Of a stretch of 64,000 bases of DNA, positions 1-10,822 are shown one piece after another. Numbering within the stretch: the first letter of the stretch is position 1; the number at the start of each line of letters is the position of its first letter. The notes beneath the pieces are model-generated. The model did no database searches, had not been told where the DNA came from, and saw nothing but the letters and a program-made list of their open reading frames with translations. The DNA is from Blakeslea trispora (Eukaryota > Mucoromycota > Mucoromycetes > Mucorales > Choanephoraceae). Location: assembly GCA_025331445.1 (NCBI GenBank), contig JAIWNE010000118.1:1-64000 (forward strand), written 5' to 3'. The position numbers and the translations under genes were made by a program.

Positions 1-447
1 GATTTGTCTTTAGCTGGTCTTGGAGGCAAATCTCGGGGTGTTGATTCTGTAGGTACAAACGAAGAACAGGTTATGGTTGATGCTGTTAGACGATTGGCCA
101 GACAAAACAATTGCATCGTAGGCCTTACTGGGCCTGTTGATTACATTTCAGATGGGGATTGCGTATATGCAATTGAGAATGGCAGCGACTATCTGCCTCT
201 GATTACAGGCAGTGGCTGCATGGTGACATCTATTGTTGCCTGTTTTGCTGCAGCAAACCGAGACAATTATTTGATGGCTACAGTCTCTGGCATTCTGGCT
301 GTAACAGTAGCATCTGAAATAGCTGCTAAATGCTCCTACGTAAATGGCCCTGGTACTTTTCGCGCTGCACTAATTGATGCGCTTTACAATTTGGCCAATT
401 CACCAAAACTTCTCAAAGATTATGCCAAGATCCGTGTCATCTGTTAA
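1..447 (+). CDS. THI6: Hydroxyethylthiazole kinase domain of bifunctional thiamine biosynthesis enzyme (5' truncated)
   Basis: The window opens inside this gene; reading frame 1 runs without a stop to TAA at 445-447, giving the last ~148 residues. The segment has the ThiM-type hydroxyethylthiazole kinase signature: RGVDSVG, a TGPVDYISDG strand-turn, the ITGSGCM motif around the catalytic Cys, and the NGPGTFRAALIDALY tail. The kinase phosphorylates 4-methyl-5-(2-hydroxyethyl)thiazole for thiamine salvage. In fungi this domain is normally the C-terminal half of a fusion with thiamine-phosphate synthase (S. cerevisiae THI6), so the missing N-terminal half is presumed to lie to the left. The true start and any introns are outside the window; a stand-alone kinase cannot be excluded. 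Confidence 0.88.
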   Translation, partial: DLSLAGLGGKSRGVDSVGTNEEQVMVDAVRRLARQNNCIVGLTGPVDYISDGDCVYAIENGSDYLPLITGSGCMVTSIVACFAAANRDNYLMATVSGILAVTVASEIAAKCSYVNGPGTFRAALIDALYNLANSPKLLKDYAKIRVIC

Positions 448-2562
448 TACAATTAGAGCCGTTAAAGCAGTGAATTTACTACTGCATTAAATAAACAGTT
501 ATCATGCCTTCTCATAAAATAACAACAGGCAAATTTAATAACCTGCTCTTCGCTTGATAAACATCACAAAATGTTCGTTGTTCACAACCCAAACAGAATA
601 AACTGAAATATAGTCTATTTGTATCTTTCCGTAAAACAAAAAGATAACGACATTCCACTGTAAGCAGATTAAAGACTGACCATAACACTTGCCCACAACC
701 AGCGATATCCTTAACTTTAAAAGCAAAACTTTTGTTTATACCAAGCAACAGCATTGCGAGTCAGCATCAAATCATAAACAAGTTGTCATCATTATTAGTC
801 AGATATTTATCATTCGGGGCCATGACAAACACAGGAAGCTCTGTTGACTAAGATTATTGCTCTTTATGTCCAGCGTTAGGAAAGAGTTCTGCTTTTCCTT
901 GTCGTTTTGCTTGCATTCAAAAATTTTGGAAACAATGATTCAAGTAACCAATGAACAAATAAACTAATGTAGATGCCTTTGAATAAGTGTGCTAGATATG
1001 CGAATGAGCTGTACCAAGAAAAATGTCATAGTGATTGCTTCATAAAGTCTTTGTCGATGAAGATCTTTTTACAAGTGTGGCACAGAAGAACATTGGTAGC
1101 ACAATATTGTATTTTTGAGAAATGAATGACAAAGCAGTTTTAATACAAAAGTTGCTTGCAACCAATACAATTGTTCTAAATGGAAACTCTTGAACAAAAA
1201 ACTAGTTCAGGTAAACCTGTCAAATAAGATAAGGCTTAGCTTCATTATTACTGAGCGATTTGCAATGCCTCTTAGACAAAGACTTGCAAATTTCTCAAGA
1301 AAATATAGCTGACATTATACACTATCTCGGTTCTACGGATTTCAACAAAAAACCTTAAGAAGATCGTTTCATGTACACTATATTTTTTTTGTTATATCAA
1401 TTTGGTTTTGCCAAAACGAACAGAAGCTACCATGCTGGGCTTGTTTGTGTGATACACATACTTGATTACATCAACACTTTTGCAATTGTTGTGTTTGTTC
1501 AATTGTTGCAGGTATGCAGTTGTGTTGTCAACAGAGAATATAAAGGAAAACATTCATATAAGAGTCCATGACTGGCTCCTAAGATATCTCAACGATACAT
1601 TGTCTATAGTAACCAAAGATAGAAAAGACACAGAAACACGAATACTCAATCCATCGCCTTTAACGTAGAGTGCACTGCTGGTTGCTAAATGGCTCAATGG
1701 CAAAACGATCAATCTACTGTCACTAGATCTACTTATACCTTTTATAGAACAGATCCAAGGGGAAGGGGGAAATTTCAAAAGTATCTCTTTGGCTGTAAGC
1801 AACACTCTCAAATTTCCACGTTTTTGTATGGCTAAAATGGGTGTCAAAAGCTAAATCCTTGTTTCATAAAAAAAAATACTAGTGCTATCATGTCAAGCTC
1901 TAGCCAGGAAATCAACTCTTTCTCCTCCATTTTTGCTTTGCTTTGTTTTCTTTGATTGTTATCGTTTTAAATAAACTGCTTTGACAAATTGTTTGGCTTT
2001 TTATATCTTTTTTTTTTGCGGTTACACGTCAGAAAAAAAAGTTTACTTTCCCCACATTTTATAAGTAAGCCTGCTAAAACGGGTCCTACCGGATCCTCAA
2101 AAAAATTCCGCTTGCACTTTATGAAAGAAATTATTAAAATAAACAAGGGTTGCTGATCAAGCAATTCAAGTTAGACGCGCCTTGCTTTATCTACTTTAAA
2201 GAATCGAATTGATTTTTCTGTCACCTTTACTTTAGATAGTATTTATTATAGACTTTTTTGACACAATGCACCAATATTTACATGAAAAATGAACGGGAGA
2301 CGTCGGATGTGATTGATTGACATCACTACCAAAACTACCAACAGCTATTCATATATTGATTTTCCGCCAAAGAAATACGCGTAAAATATATATCCCGATT
2401 TTAAATAATTTTTTCTCCTTCCGCCGTTACCCGTAAAAAAATTGTTTTAGTATTACCATCCTCTCTTATCCTATTACTTAAATAAATAAAACCCCCTTTC
2501 TCTTTTCTCTCTCTTTTTTTTTCTTCTCCCCACTCTTTTTTTTTTTCGTATTTATTGACAAT
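448..2562. other. Intergenic, no supported gene
   Basis: About 2.1 kb of AT-rich DNA. Open frames are under 100 codons, overlap on both strands and show no recognisable motif or splice pattern. The last ~80 bases (about 2490-2546) form a C/T-rich tract just before the KGD2 start and probably belong to its promoter or 5' leader. Confidence 0.6.
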
Positions 2563-4377
2563 ATGCAATACTCCCGCGTATCACCTCTTGTATCTAGAAT
2601 TTCTCGTATTTCTGCTTCATCGACTTCAACTGCAGCTTTACGTCACCTTTCTCAAGTCAGAAACTTGCATGTTCAAGCTCCTGCTGCTTTATACACTGTT
2701 GGCCAAGAACGCTTAAGGTAAGAAGAGAGAGAAAAAAAAAGTAGTGACGCGAATGGCTTCAGTTCTGGAACATCAGCCTAAAACTATACAACTCCCATAG
2801 ACAATCAGGTGCTCTCAAGAAGGGTATTTTCGCCAACCAATTCAGAACCTATGGTAAGTGGCATAACAGGATCTGGAAGGAAGGATCAATTGGAGCAAAA
2901 AGTCAAGAGGATATATAGAAACAAACAGTAACTTACATTCTCTGTTTTAGCTGATAAGGTTGTAAAGGTTCCCCAAATGGCCGAATCTATTTCTGAAGGT
3001 ACTCTTAAACAATGGGTGAAACGTAAGTATTAAGTTTTGACGGCAGTTTATTGGCAAAAAAAAAAGGAATCTAATCTCAATTAACTTTAGAGGTTGGTGA
3101 TTTCGTTCAACAGGATGAAGAAGTTGCTACTATCGAAACCGACAAAATTGACGTCACTGTCAACTCTCCTGCCTCAGGTACTATTGTTGAAGTTTATGCT
3201 CAAGAGGAAGACAATGTTTCTGTTGGTGCCGACTTTTTCAAATTAGAGCTTGGTGATGCACCCAAAGAAGGTTCGTGGGAATGAGTTGAATATCATTTGC
3301 GATTTACTTAATAAATCGCACTTTGTTCTTTTATACATAGGTGCTGCTCCTGCTGCAAAGAAGGAAGAGCCTAAAGAAGAGACCAAGGAGGAAGCTCCTA
3401 AGCAAGAGACTCCCAAGAAGGAGGAAGCTCCTAAGCAAGAAGCTCCCAAGAAGGAAGAACCCAAGAAGGAAACTCCCAAAAAGGAAGCTCCCAAGAAGGA
3501 AGAATCCAAGCCTGCTGCTGCTGGTACCGAAAAGGCCTACGGCTCCCGTAACGAAACTCGTGTCAAGATGAACCGTATGCGTCTCAGAATTGCTGAACGT
3601 TTGAAGCAATCTCAAGATACTGCTGCTTCCTTGACCACCTTCAACGAAATCGACATGACAAACTTGATGAACCTCCGTTCTGAATACAAGGATGCTGTTG
3701 TTAAGAAGCACGGTGTCAAGTTCGGCTTCATGTCTGCTTTTGCTAAGGCTGCTGCTGAAGCTTTGGTCGAAATCCCCGCTGTTAACGCCTCTATCGATGG
3801 TAATGAAATTGTTTACCACGACTTTGTTGATATGAGCATTGCTGTTGCCACACCTAAGGGTTTGGTTACTCCCGTTTTAAGAAATGTTGAAGATATGGGT
3901 TTGATCGATATTGAAAAGAACATTGCCGAACTTGGTAAAAAGGTAAATGAATGAAAGTTTTTTTTTTTTTTTTGCGAAAAGTAGAAAGTGCTGACAAGGT
4001 CATTCTGAAAAAAAAATAGGCTCGTGATAACAAGATTACTATTGAAGATATGGCTGGTGGTACCTTCACTATCTCTAACGGTGGTGTCTTTGGTTCATTG
4101 ATGGGTACACCTATCATCAACTTGCCACAAACTGCTATTTTGGGTATGCACGCTATTAAGGAAAGACCTATTGCTGTCAACGGCAAGGTAGAGTATTACT
4201 AGGGATTGTTTAAATGGTTCAATACTAAGCTGTGAATTTTAGGTTGAAATCCGTCCTATGATGTATGTTGCTCTCACTTACGATCACAGACTTGTTGATG
4301 GTCGTGAAGCTGTTACATTCTTGGTTAGAATTAAGGAACTTGTTGAAGATCCCAGAAGATTCCTTTTGGGTGTCTAA
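2563..4377 (+). CDS. KGD2: Dihydrolipoyllysine succinyltransferase, E2 of 2-oxoglutarate dehydrogenase
   Basis: Seven exons: 2563-2717, 2801-2853, 2951-3022, 3091-3270, 3341-3942, 4020-4187, 4243-4377; 454 aa. It is the succinyl-transferring core of the mitochondrial 2-oxoglutarate dehydrogenase complex in the TCA cycle. The first ~45 residues are Ser/Arg-rich without acids, like a matrix presequence. A lipoyl domain follows with the ETDKIDV signature (lipoyl Lys about residue 112). A Lys/Glu/Pro/Ala-rich linker of ~50 residues is encoded at 3352-3520. The acyltransferase domain ends with [11 protein letters not shown], where His425 and Asp429 fit the HxxxDG active site. No E3-binding domain is seen between lipoyl and catalytic parts, as known for OGDC E2. 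All junctions keep frame with GT-AG borders. The 3' end converges with the chitinase gene 243 bp away. Confidence 0.95.
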
Positions 4378-4620
4378 ATCCAACAAATCTATGTATAAAA
4401 AGAAAACTCCCTCACTATAAACTCATCTAAACCTTCTGCATTTTCTATTCTATTATTTTTTTCTTTTATAAAAAAAAGTTCTTTTTATTTAATAATAAAA
4501 AGATATGATAATACATGTATTCAATAGATTCAATCCGATCTATTCTCTTTTCTTATTTGTTGACCTTATAAATAATTTCTGTGTTTGATAGGCTGCAACG
4601 AAATAAAGGTTACTGTCAAA

Positions 4621-6250
4621 TTAACATGCTTTTACTAGACTCCAAACAGACCAAGTAGGAGCATTTGCTGAAGGAGCTTCGCCTTGCGTCCACCATTGAG
4701 CCTTGAAGAGGTTGCCCTCATATGTAGCTAAGGAACCACCTGTATAGACAATGCTTGAAGACCATTTACTAGCTGAGTCGCAGCCAGCACTACCTGTGGG
4801 TGAACTACCTGGGGTATTTGAGGATGTTGGAATAGTAGAGGCTGTAGTAGAAGGAGTGCTGACTTGACTTTCTGTAGAAGTGCTAGAAGGCAATCCACTG
4901 CTAATGGGAGAAGGAGTACCATTACCACCAATCATAGGAGCAATGGCATCAAGGAGTTCACCATTGTCTTGCTCAATAGACCAAACAAAGAGGCCAGCAA
5001 GCCCTTTGTCCAGTGCGTACTTTGTCTTGACTCCGAGAGATATAGGATCGTCATAGGAGATAAACTGCTTGTTGGTAGGATTGTAAAGCCAAGGAGTCTG
5101 CGTCTTGTCATCAAAGTGTCGAACCCAAGGAGAAGCTGCTGTTGTAGGTGACGAAAGAATACCACTTGATCGCATGTTAGTCCATCGCCATACACCAGAA
5201 GCTTGAGAGCTATCTTTAGAACAGTAAGGGTTTGTCCAAGGGCCATCAAGTGAGTCACCCAGAGGTGGGTTAGGAGATACAGCTGGATTGTATTGTGTGG
5301 TAGGATCACTGGTGACAGTCAGTGTTTGAGCGCGACCATAGAAAGGAATACCACCTGCAAGCTTGTTATAGGGAACACCTGCAGCATGCCAAGCCTCAAT
5401 ACCTTGAGCAAATCCAACTGGATAACCATGACCAGGCTCAGCACGGAAGGGTGCGTTAGGTCCACTTGTAGAGTTCCATGCTCCATTGACATCAAATGCC
5501 ATCACATGAAAACGATCAACATAAGGAACAAAGCTGGAAACATCTTTGGCTTCAGTAGCACCTCCCCAAGGTGTGATGTGAACAGCAATCGAGATTTCTT
5601 TATGAACCTTGGGAAAATTGGAGTCAAGTGCTGCTCGAAGTTCTTTGACAAGCGAGTTGAAATTTTCAACATCGTTGTCGCTTACTGCATTACAACCTGG
5701 TCCAACAGCGGTAGGATATTCCCAATCGATATCAACACCATCTGTGTTGTACTTTTTAATAAAGTCAACATTCCAGTTGATAAACTTGCTACGGCTATCA
5801 GCAGAGGCAGCCATGGTAGAGAAACCTGTAGAGCCAGACCATCCACCTACACTGATCAGAACCTTAGTACCTGCTTGATGAGCCAAAGACATTAATTTGG
5901 GGAAACCGTATTGTACATAATCTATTCATTCCAAAAATGAAATGAGTCAATCTGCTTTTTTTTTTAACTTGGAGAAGCTTCTACTTACCATCAAACACAC
6001 CACTATCTTGCCAAATAGGAGTTCCGCCAGAATTTTGAATAGCAAAGGCATAGTTGATATGAGTGTATCGCTTGAAGTCAATCATGGAAGGAGTGAACCG
6101 ACCGTAGAGCCAATTAGGAAAATAACCGACAATCACTTTGTTCGATACTTCTGCTCGAGCCCGAAGACGTAACGGAGATGCTGCTACTCCATCGAACAAG
6201 CATAAGTAAGTGGTAACCATCACCGAGATCAAAAGAGCATTTATTCTCAT
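4621..6250 (-). CDS. Secreted GH18 chitinase with C-terminal CBM5/12
   Basis: Two exons (6250-5989, 5921-4621), 520 aa. Start chosen at 6250 because it gives a clean signal peptide (MRINALLISVMVTTYLCLF...) followed by VSNKVIVGYFPNW, the first strand of the GH18 barrel. SVGGW and the catalytic DGVDIDWEYP motif (DxxDxDxE, acid Glu155) are intact, as is the late FVWSIEQD strand. After the barrel comes a Ser/Thr/Pro-rich linker (~residues 425-467) and a ~53-residue Cys-bounded chitin-binding module (CBM5/12) with aromatic residues WWTQGEAP. It should hydrolyse chitin outside the cell or in the wall. Upstream in-frame ATGs up to 6475 were rejected because they destroy the signal peptide. Confidence 0.94.
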
Positions 6251-7913
6251 CGTGCCGATTCTTTCAAAAGTAGAGAATAAAAGAAAGAAAGAAAGAAAAT
6301 TGAAATTAGACCGATTCTTCACAATCTGTTTTTTTTTGAAGCGTTTAAATACAAATCCTGTTGTTATTGTGTAAAGTTTCATTATGACGCTTCTTTTTTT
6401 TTTTCTTGGGTGTGTTGCTGACAAACGAATTTTTTTAGGGGTCCTGTATAGACATCGCATTATTTTCAGGGACATTTTCGTTGTGTAACTAGGTCATTTG
6501 TAACACTTTAACTAACAATAACATGTTGTTGATATACTTCATTTTCTTTCTCGAAATATGCTGCAATGCCAATTTCTTATGCAAGCTCATTTACAAGCAT
6601 CTTATTCATTCATTTCTTTTTTAAACACACCAAATGTTACAACAAAAAGAGAAAGGAAATGGTATACAAGAGATAAGGCGAGTGGAGACAACAGTCCCTC
6701 TTTAATTGCGTGTGTTGTAACATTCTGCTAATTTGATTTTTAATCACTGGAAGAAAGAATGTGGTACAAGACAGTATAGAATAGCAATAAGCAACACTTG
6801 ATATCATGTGAGTCTTGACTGTACATTATCTATGTGTCTTTTCTTCTTCTTTTGCATGAATGCCAAATTGCTCGAGCTATTCAGTTTCCTATCGAGAATA
6901 GATAAAACAAACAAGTAAATTCTTTGTTGATTTTTCTTTGTCGATTATTATACGAGAAAGAAGGAGGTTTAAGTCTAAAGCGACTCTTTTCTTTGTGTAT
7001 ATATAAATGATATTTACAAAGAATAAGAAAAGAAAGAAACACAAAGATGACACTTTTAGTGATATTAGTAGCAGTAACGATTTGTAATTGTTGACCCAAA
7101 TAGCTTTACTGCATGCTTTCATAATCAAAGGAACAATACCTGTCAACAAAACGACACATAAAAGTCGTATTACTCATGGCTATCACATGCTAAAGAGAAT
7201 ATCTTGCTTGGCACGAATAACTATAGGGGTTTCTTTTATCACTTTAGTATCTCCATTCACTTGTACGCCTATGTTTCCATGTAAGTTCACACATACATGA
7301 CATAATTATGCCTTTATGCATTTTGTAATCAAGCATAATGGTCTTCTCTTTGTTTCGTTCAAGATATCCACACTAAATTTGTAACACCCATACGATGAAT
7401 GCGAACATAATCAATTTCGCTCTTGGATTAACATTTTGGTCAAGGGAACTTTTATCAATCAATGACATACTGTCAATAAACTAAATGCTTACACAAATAT
7501 TACCTGATGTAACAGGCTAATTGGTTTCATGAGAAAGAACAATTGTCTCAATACAATGCTAATTGATCCCTTTCGGAAGTATCAAATAAATACATTATTT
7601 CATTGTGTTCATTGTTTCCATAGAGAAAAAAAATGGAGGGGGAGGTCAAATACATGTCTATTTGCAAAGTAAAAGAATCCTCAAAGAGCAAACAGAATCA
7701 AGTTTGATAGCTATATCTCTACGTTCGAAAAGCCTAATTTGATTTCGATTATTGTTCAAGTCAACTGTCCTTTTCTTTTTTTTTTCTGCAGATGTTGAAG
7801 GCCAAGAGCAGTTCGGCCCGGAATTCGTTTATGCAAAAATAGTGATTGAAAGACAATAAAAGGGTCAGTTTATATAAATATATGTACAGATACAGTAACA
7901 AAATGGATATGCA
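6251..7913. other. Intergenic, no supported gene
   Basis: About 1.66 kb between the start of the chitinase gene and the 3' end of the RNF220-like gene. AT-rich, with only short open frames (under 90 codons), none with recognisable features. It contains one copy of a CGGCCCG core (about 7814-7820) discussed under findings. Confidence 0.6.
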
Positions 7914-9313
7914 TTAAAGATAAATACGGCGTAGATTGGCAGGTGTAGTAATCTTTTGGCACTGGGGACAAAGCTTCTTCGTGCCTAATGTCTCTAGCCA
8001 ACATTGCTCACAGTGGACATGCCAGCAAACAATTGAAGTCAAGGGTGTTTTGTAAGGCTCTAGACAGATCAAACAATTAGCGGATTTCGAAGCTGATTCC
8101 AGTTGATGAATACGAGCTTTCAGAGAGTCAATCAGCAGATTGGGTCGACCGGCAGATGGTAAAGATTCTTCTTTACTCAAGTGTTCCTGCCATCCCATTT
8201 CCGAAACACTCTCTTCAAAGCCTTGTCGAGCCTGTCCTGTGCTGCCAGAGACCATCTGACGCAAAGCAGATGTGTCCTCATCGTCGCCATTATTTACAAT
8301 GTCTCCTTCGGTATATTGATTCTCGCCATATTCTTCTGCATCATCATCTTCGACATCCAGATCCTCATCGTTGTCTTCTTCCACCTTACTGGCTGTAGCA
8401 AAGCCTGCACCACCATAACCACCTTCCATCATGGCTGTTGCTCGGACTCGGCGCTGACCAGCCCATTCATATTCTTCCCAGCCTGAAGTAGGTTGTAGTC
8501 TATTTTCTTCTTCTTCGTCTTCCGAGTCATCCTCTTCTATGTCTTGTTCGTTTTCGGAAGGTGATCTGGGATTGCTTAAACAGCTGTCGATATGTAAATT
8601 GATCGCTTCCAAGTCTCCACACAGGCGTTTATCACAGATAAAGCATCGCTGTATTTCACCTGAATTTTCTTGCTCTTCCATTTGAACTCGTAAGGCAAGT
8701 TCAGAGTCATCTTGAATTGTGTCTGCTGTGTCCAAGACAGCTTTGTTGTTTAGCTGTTTTAATTGATCCATACGCTTGTTTCGATTTTTCTGTATTTTCT
8801 CCAGTGTTTCTTCGTATAAACTCAATTTCTTTTTGCCTTTGCCTTCTAACTGACGTTTGGCAGCCACTGCGGCACCACGCTTTCCTTTCCTGTGTATTTT
8901 CAAAAAGAAAAGTGTCAACTTGTCTTGTTGTCATAAGAGCAAAACAAGATAGACTTACACTACAGTCAGTGGACTGGCATAGGCTTCTGAGGTAGGTTCT
9001 GCTAGTCGACTCAGTTCGTACTGGTAGTGATCTGCCCAATAAGCAGGCTCAATGCGGTATTCGCAAATGGGACATTTAGGTGAATCTCGTTTTGCTATCA
9101 AGTCAAAAAGTCAGTCTTTTTTTTGTTCTCTTTATAAACAAATATCTTTTACCTTTTTTATTATTGTCGTCTTCGAGTCTAGCCAGTTCTCTTTTAGATA
9201 CTTTAGGTCGCTTTTTTGAACTAAAACAACTGTCAGTCTCTCCGCTAAAATCTCGATTGACATCTCTTTACTTACGCTGGCTGTAAAGAAGGATATGAAC
9301 GAGGTGAAGCCAT
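7914..9313 (-). CDS. RNF220-like RING E3 ubiquitin ligase
   Basis: Four exons (9313-9276, 9220-9153, 9094-8959, 8889-7914), 405 aa. The C-terminal 53 residues carry a complete RING: CLIC, CWHVHC, CEQCW, CPQC, then the terminal LRRIYL. From memory this closely matches the C-terminus of animal RNF220, including CWHVHCE-CWL-TLG-KKLCPQC and the end of the protein. Two further zinc-binding stretches are visible: KCPICEYRI ...H (exon 3) and CFICDKRL...HIDSC (C2HC type). An acidic Asp/Glu-rich region lies between the second finger and the RING. Predicted role: ubiquitin transfer from E2 to substrates; the substrate is unknown. The gene is divergent from TRM112 with 256 bp between starts. The short first exons are supported by frame and splice consensus only. 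Confidence 0.87.
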
Positions 9314-9569
9314 AGGTAGAATAGAAGATATTAGAGTATACAAAAAAGAATCATTATCTATAAACAATGGATAGCTGCATGTTGAAAACTAGAATGGATG
9401 CAAATGAATGCATCCTATTGGCTCAACTTTGTATTGATGGGTATGGCAGCATAATTGAATGTGTGTGTGGCTTATCAGCAAAATAGCAAGAAAGAGAGAG
9501 AGAGAGTTTATTTTTTTTTCTTGTTTTGCGATATTTTTCTTTTGATATTTCTTTACCCTATAATTTACC

Positions 9570-10046
9570 ATGAGACTCATCACACACAACATGTTGCAAT
9601 GTCATGTCAAGAACTGTAACAACAACAACTTTCCTCTTCGTTTTGAAGATGTCCAAATTGAACAGATCGAAGCTGATTTCAACCCCGAATTTGTTGCCAA
9701 CATCTTGAACAAGCTTGAATGGGATGCTTTGTATTCTACTGCTGTTCAGGTAAACAATTAAAAAAGCAATCAATGCAAGCAAATAACTCAACCATTGAAT
9801 AGCTTGGCATCAATACCCTTCCTACTCAAATGCCTGATAATGCTGAAGAAAATGAAGAATTCTTACAACTTGTACACAATGTCATTTTAGAAGTAAGTTG
9901 GATAGAACACACATATAAAGCTTATTTGACTGACAACATGCTAGACTCATGTTCAACAAGGCCAAATGGTGTGTCCCAACTGTAGCCACGTATACAAGAT
10001 CAGAGACGGTATCCCCAACATGTTATTAGCCGAACACGAAATTTAG
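9570..10046 (+). CDS. TRM112: TRM112 methyltransferase activator subunit
   Basis: Three exons (9570-9749, 9803-9892, 9945-10046), 123 aa, the usual size for the family. It begins [14 protein letters not shown] and ends with [23 protein letters not shown], both hallmark Trm112 segments; the zinc knuckle uses the early CxxxxC-like pair and the late CPNC. Trm112 is the small obligatory partner that stabilises several methyltransferases acting on tRNA, 18S rRNA and release factor eRF1. All introns keep phase 0 and are 52-53 bp. The next gene starts 81 bp downstream on the same strand, so little intergenic sequence separates them. Confidence 0.96.
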
Positions 10047-10127
10047 ATTCACGCAAAAATGTACCATATAAAATAAAATAAAATTTTACAACATTCCTTT
10101 TTTATTTTATTTTACTTTACTTGAAAG

Positions 10128-10784
10128 ATGGGCAAAAAACAAGCAGGCATCAAGCCCTCTGAATACAAGAAAAAGGGCCCTTCAGAGACATTGATAGACA
10201 AGATACCCACCAATAAAAAGAAGAGCGAGGACATTCCTGAAAGCGAGAAACTTCGCCTGATTGACCAAACAGGGCTATTACAGAAAGTAAAGCAACGTGA
10301 ACAAGAGATTGAGCAACAGTCAACAACAGGAGCAGAGTATGTTTGGCAAGCTATTTTCTTGAGTATTCCATTTGCCTTTTTGATGGGCACATTTGATGTT
10401 ACTGTCAAAGTACAGTACAATGAACCTTGGGATTATGTAGGCCTTTTCACTCGTTGTGCCAAATCAGCACCAGGTAAGAGAAATACGAAAGCATTCAAGA
10501 AGAAAACTAACTCTATCACACTAGCACTCGCACCCATCATTTACTTGACCAACCGATACAAGGCCAACAGATCCACTCAACTCTTGATGGCCTTGGGCTC
10601 TGTCTTTTTAGGCTCCTTTTTGATGTACACTTTGCACCGTTCTCCTTCACTTGGTCAAATGATGCGTGCACCAGGTTTAGCTACCATTTGGATCTATTTT
10701 ATTGTTCAACTAGACCTTTTGCCTGCTGTTATTACTTTAGGCATTGTATTTGCTTATTGGTTCTTTGGTTTACGTGTCATTTAA
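10128..10784 (+). CDS. Conserved-looking multi-pass membrane protein of unknown function
   Basis: Two exons (10128-10473, 10525-10784) give 201 aa. The N-terminal ~65 residues are Lys/Glu-rich and hydrophilic; then come about four hydrophobic segments (YVWQAIFLSIPFAFLMG, ALAPIIYL, LLMALGSVFLGSFLMYTL, and two near the C-terminus ending YWFFGLRVI). I do not recognise it with certainty; the layout resembles uncharacterised fungal DUF7719-type membrane proteins. The 51-bp intron has GTAAGA, a CTAAC branch-like site and CACTAG, but it is a multiple of three without stops, so an intron-retaining form would be 17 residues longer. The 3' end lies only 38 bp from the convergent haem oxygenase stop. 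Confidence 0.72.
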   Translation: MGKKQAGIKPSEYKKKGPSETLIDKIPTNKKKSEDIPESEKLRLIDQTGLLQKVKQREQEIEQQSTTGAEYVWQAIFLSIPFAFLMGTFDVTVKVQYNEPWDYVGLFTRCAKSAPGKRNTKAFKKKTNSITLALAPIIYLTNRYKANRSTQLLMALGSVFLGSFLMYTLHRSPSLGQMMRAPGLATIWIYFIVQLDLLPAVITLGIVFAYWFFGLRVI

Positions 10785-10822
10785 TAATAAAAAAAAGGAG
10801 AAAAGAAAGAAAGAAGGGGAAT

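Noticed and set aside
3331..3819. 162-codon antisense frame over KGD2 exon 5
   Set aside because: Ser/Leu/Phe-rich product made by the Lys/Glu repeat of the real linker read backwards; it also runs into the conserved E2 domain.
6251..6475. Longer N-terminus for the chitinase from upstream in-frame ATGs
   Set aside because: The extension is basic and Phe/Lys-rich and would bury the clear signal peptide that begins at 6250.
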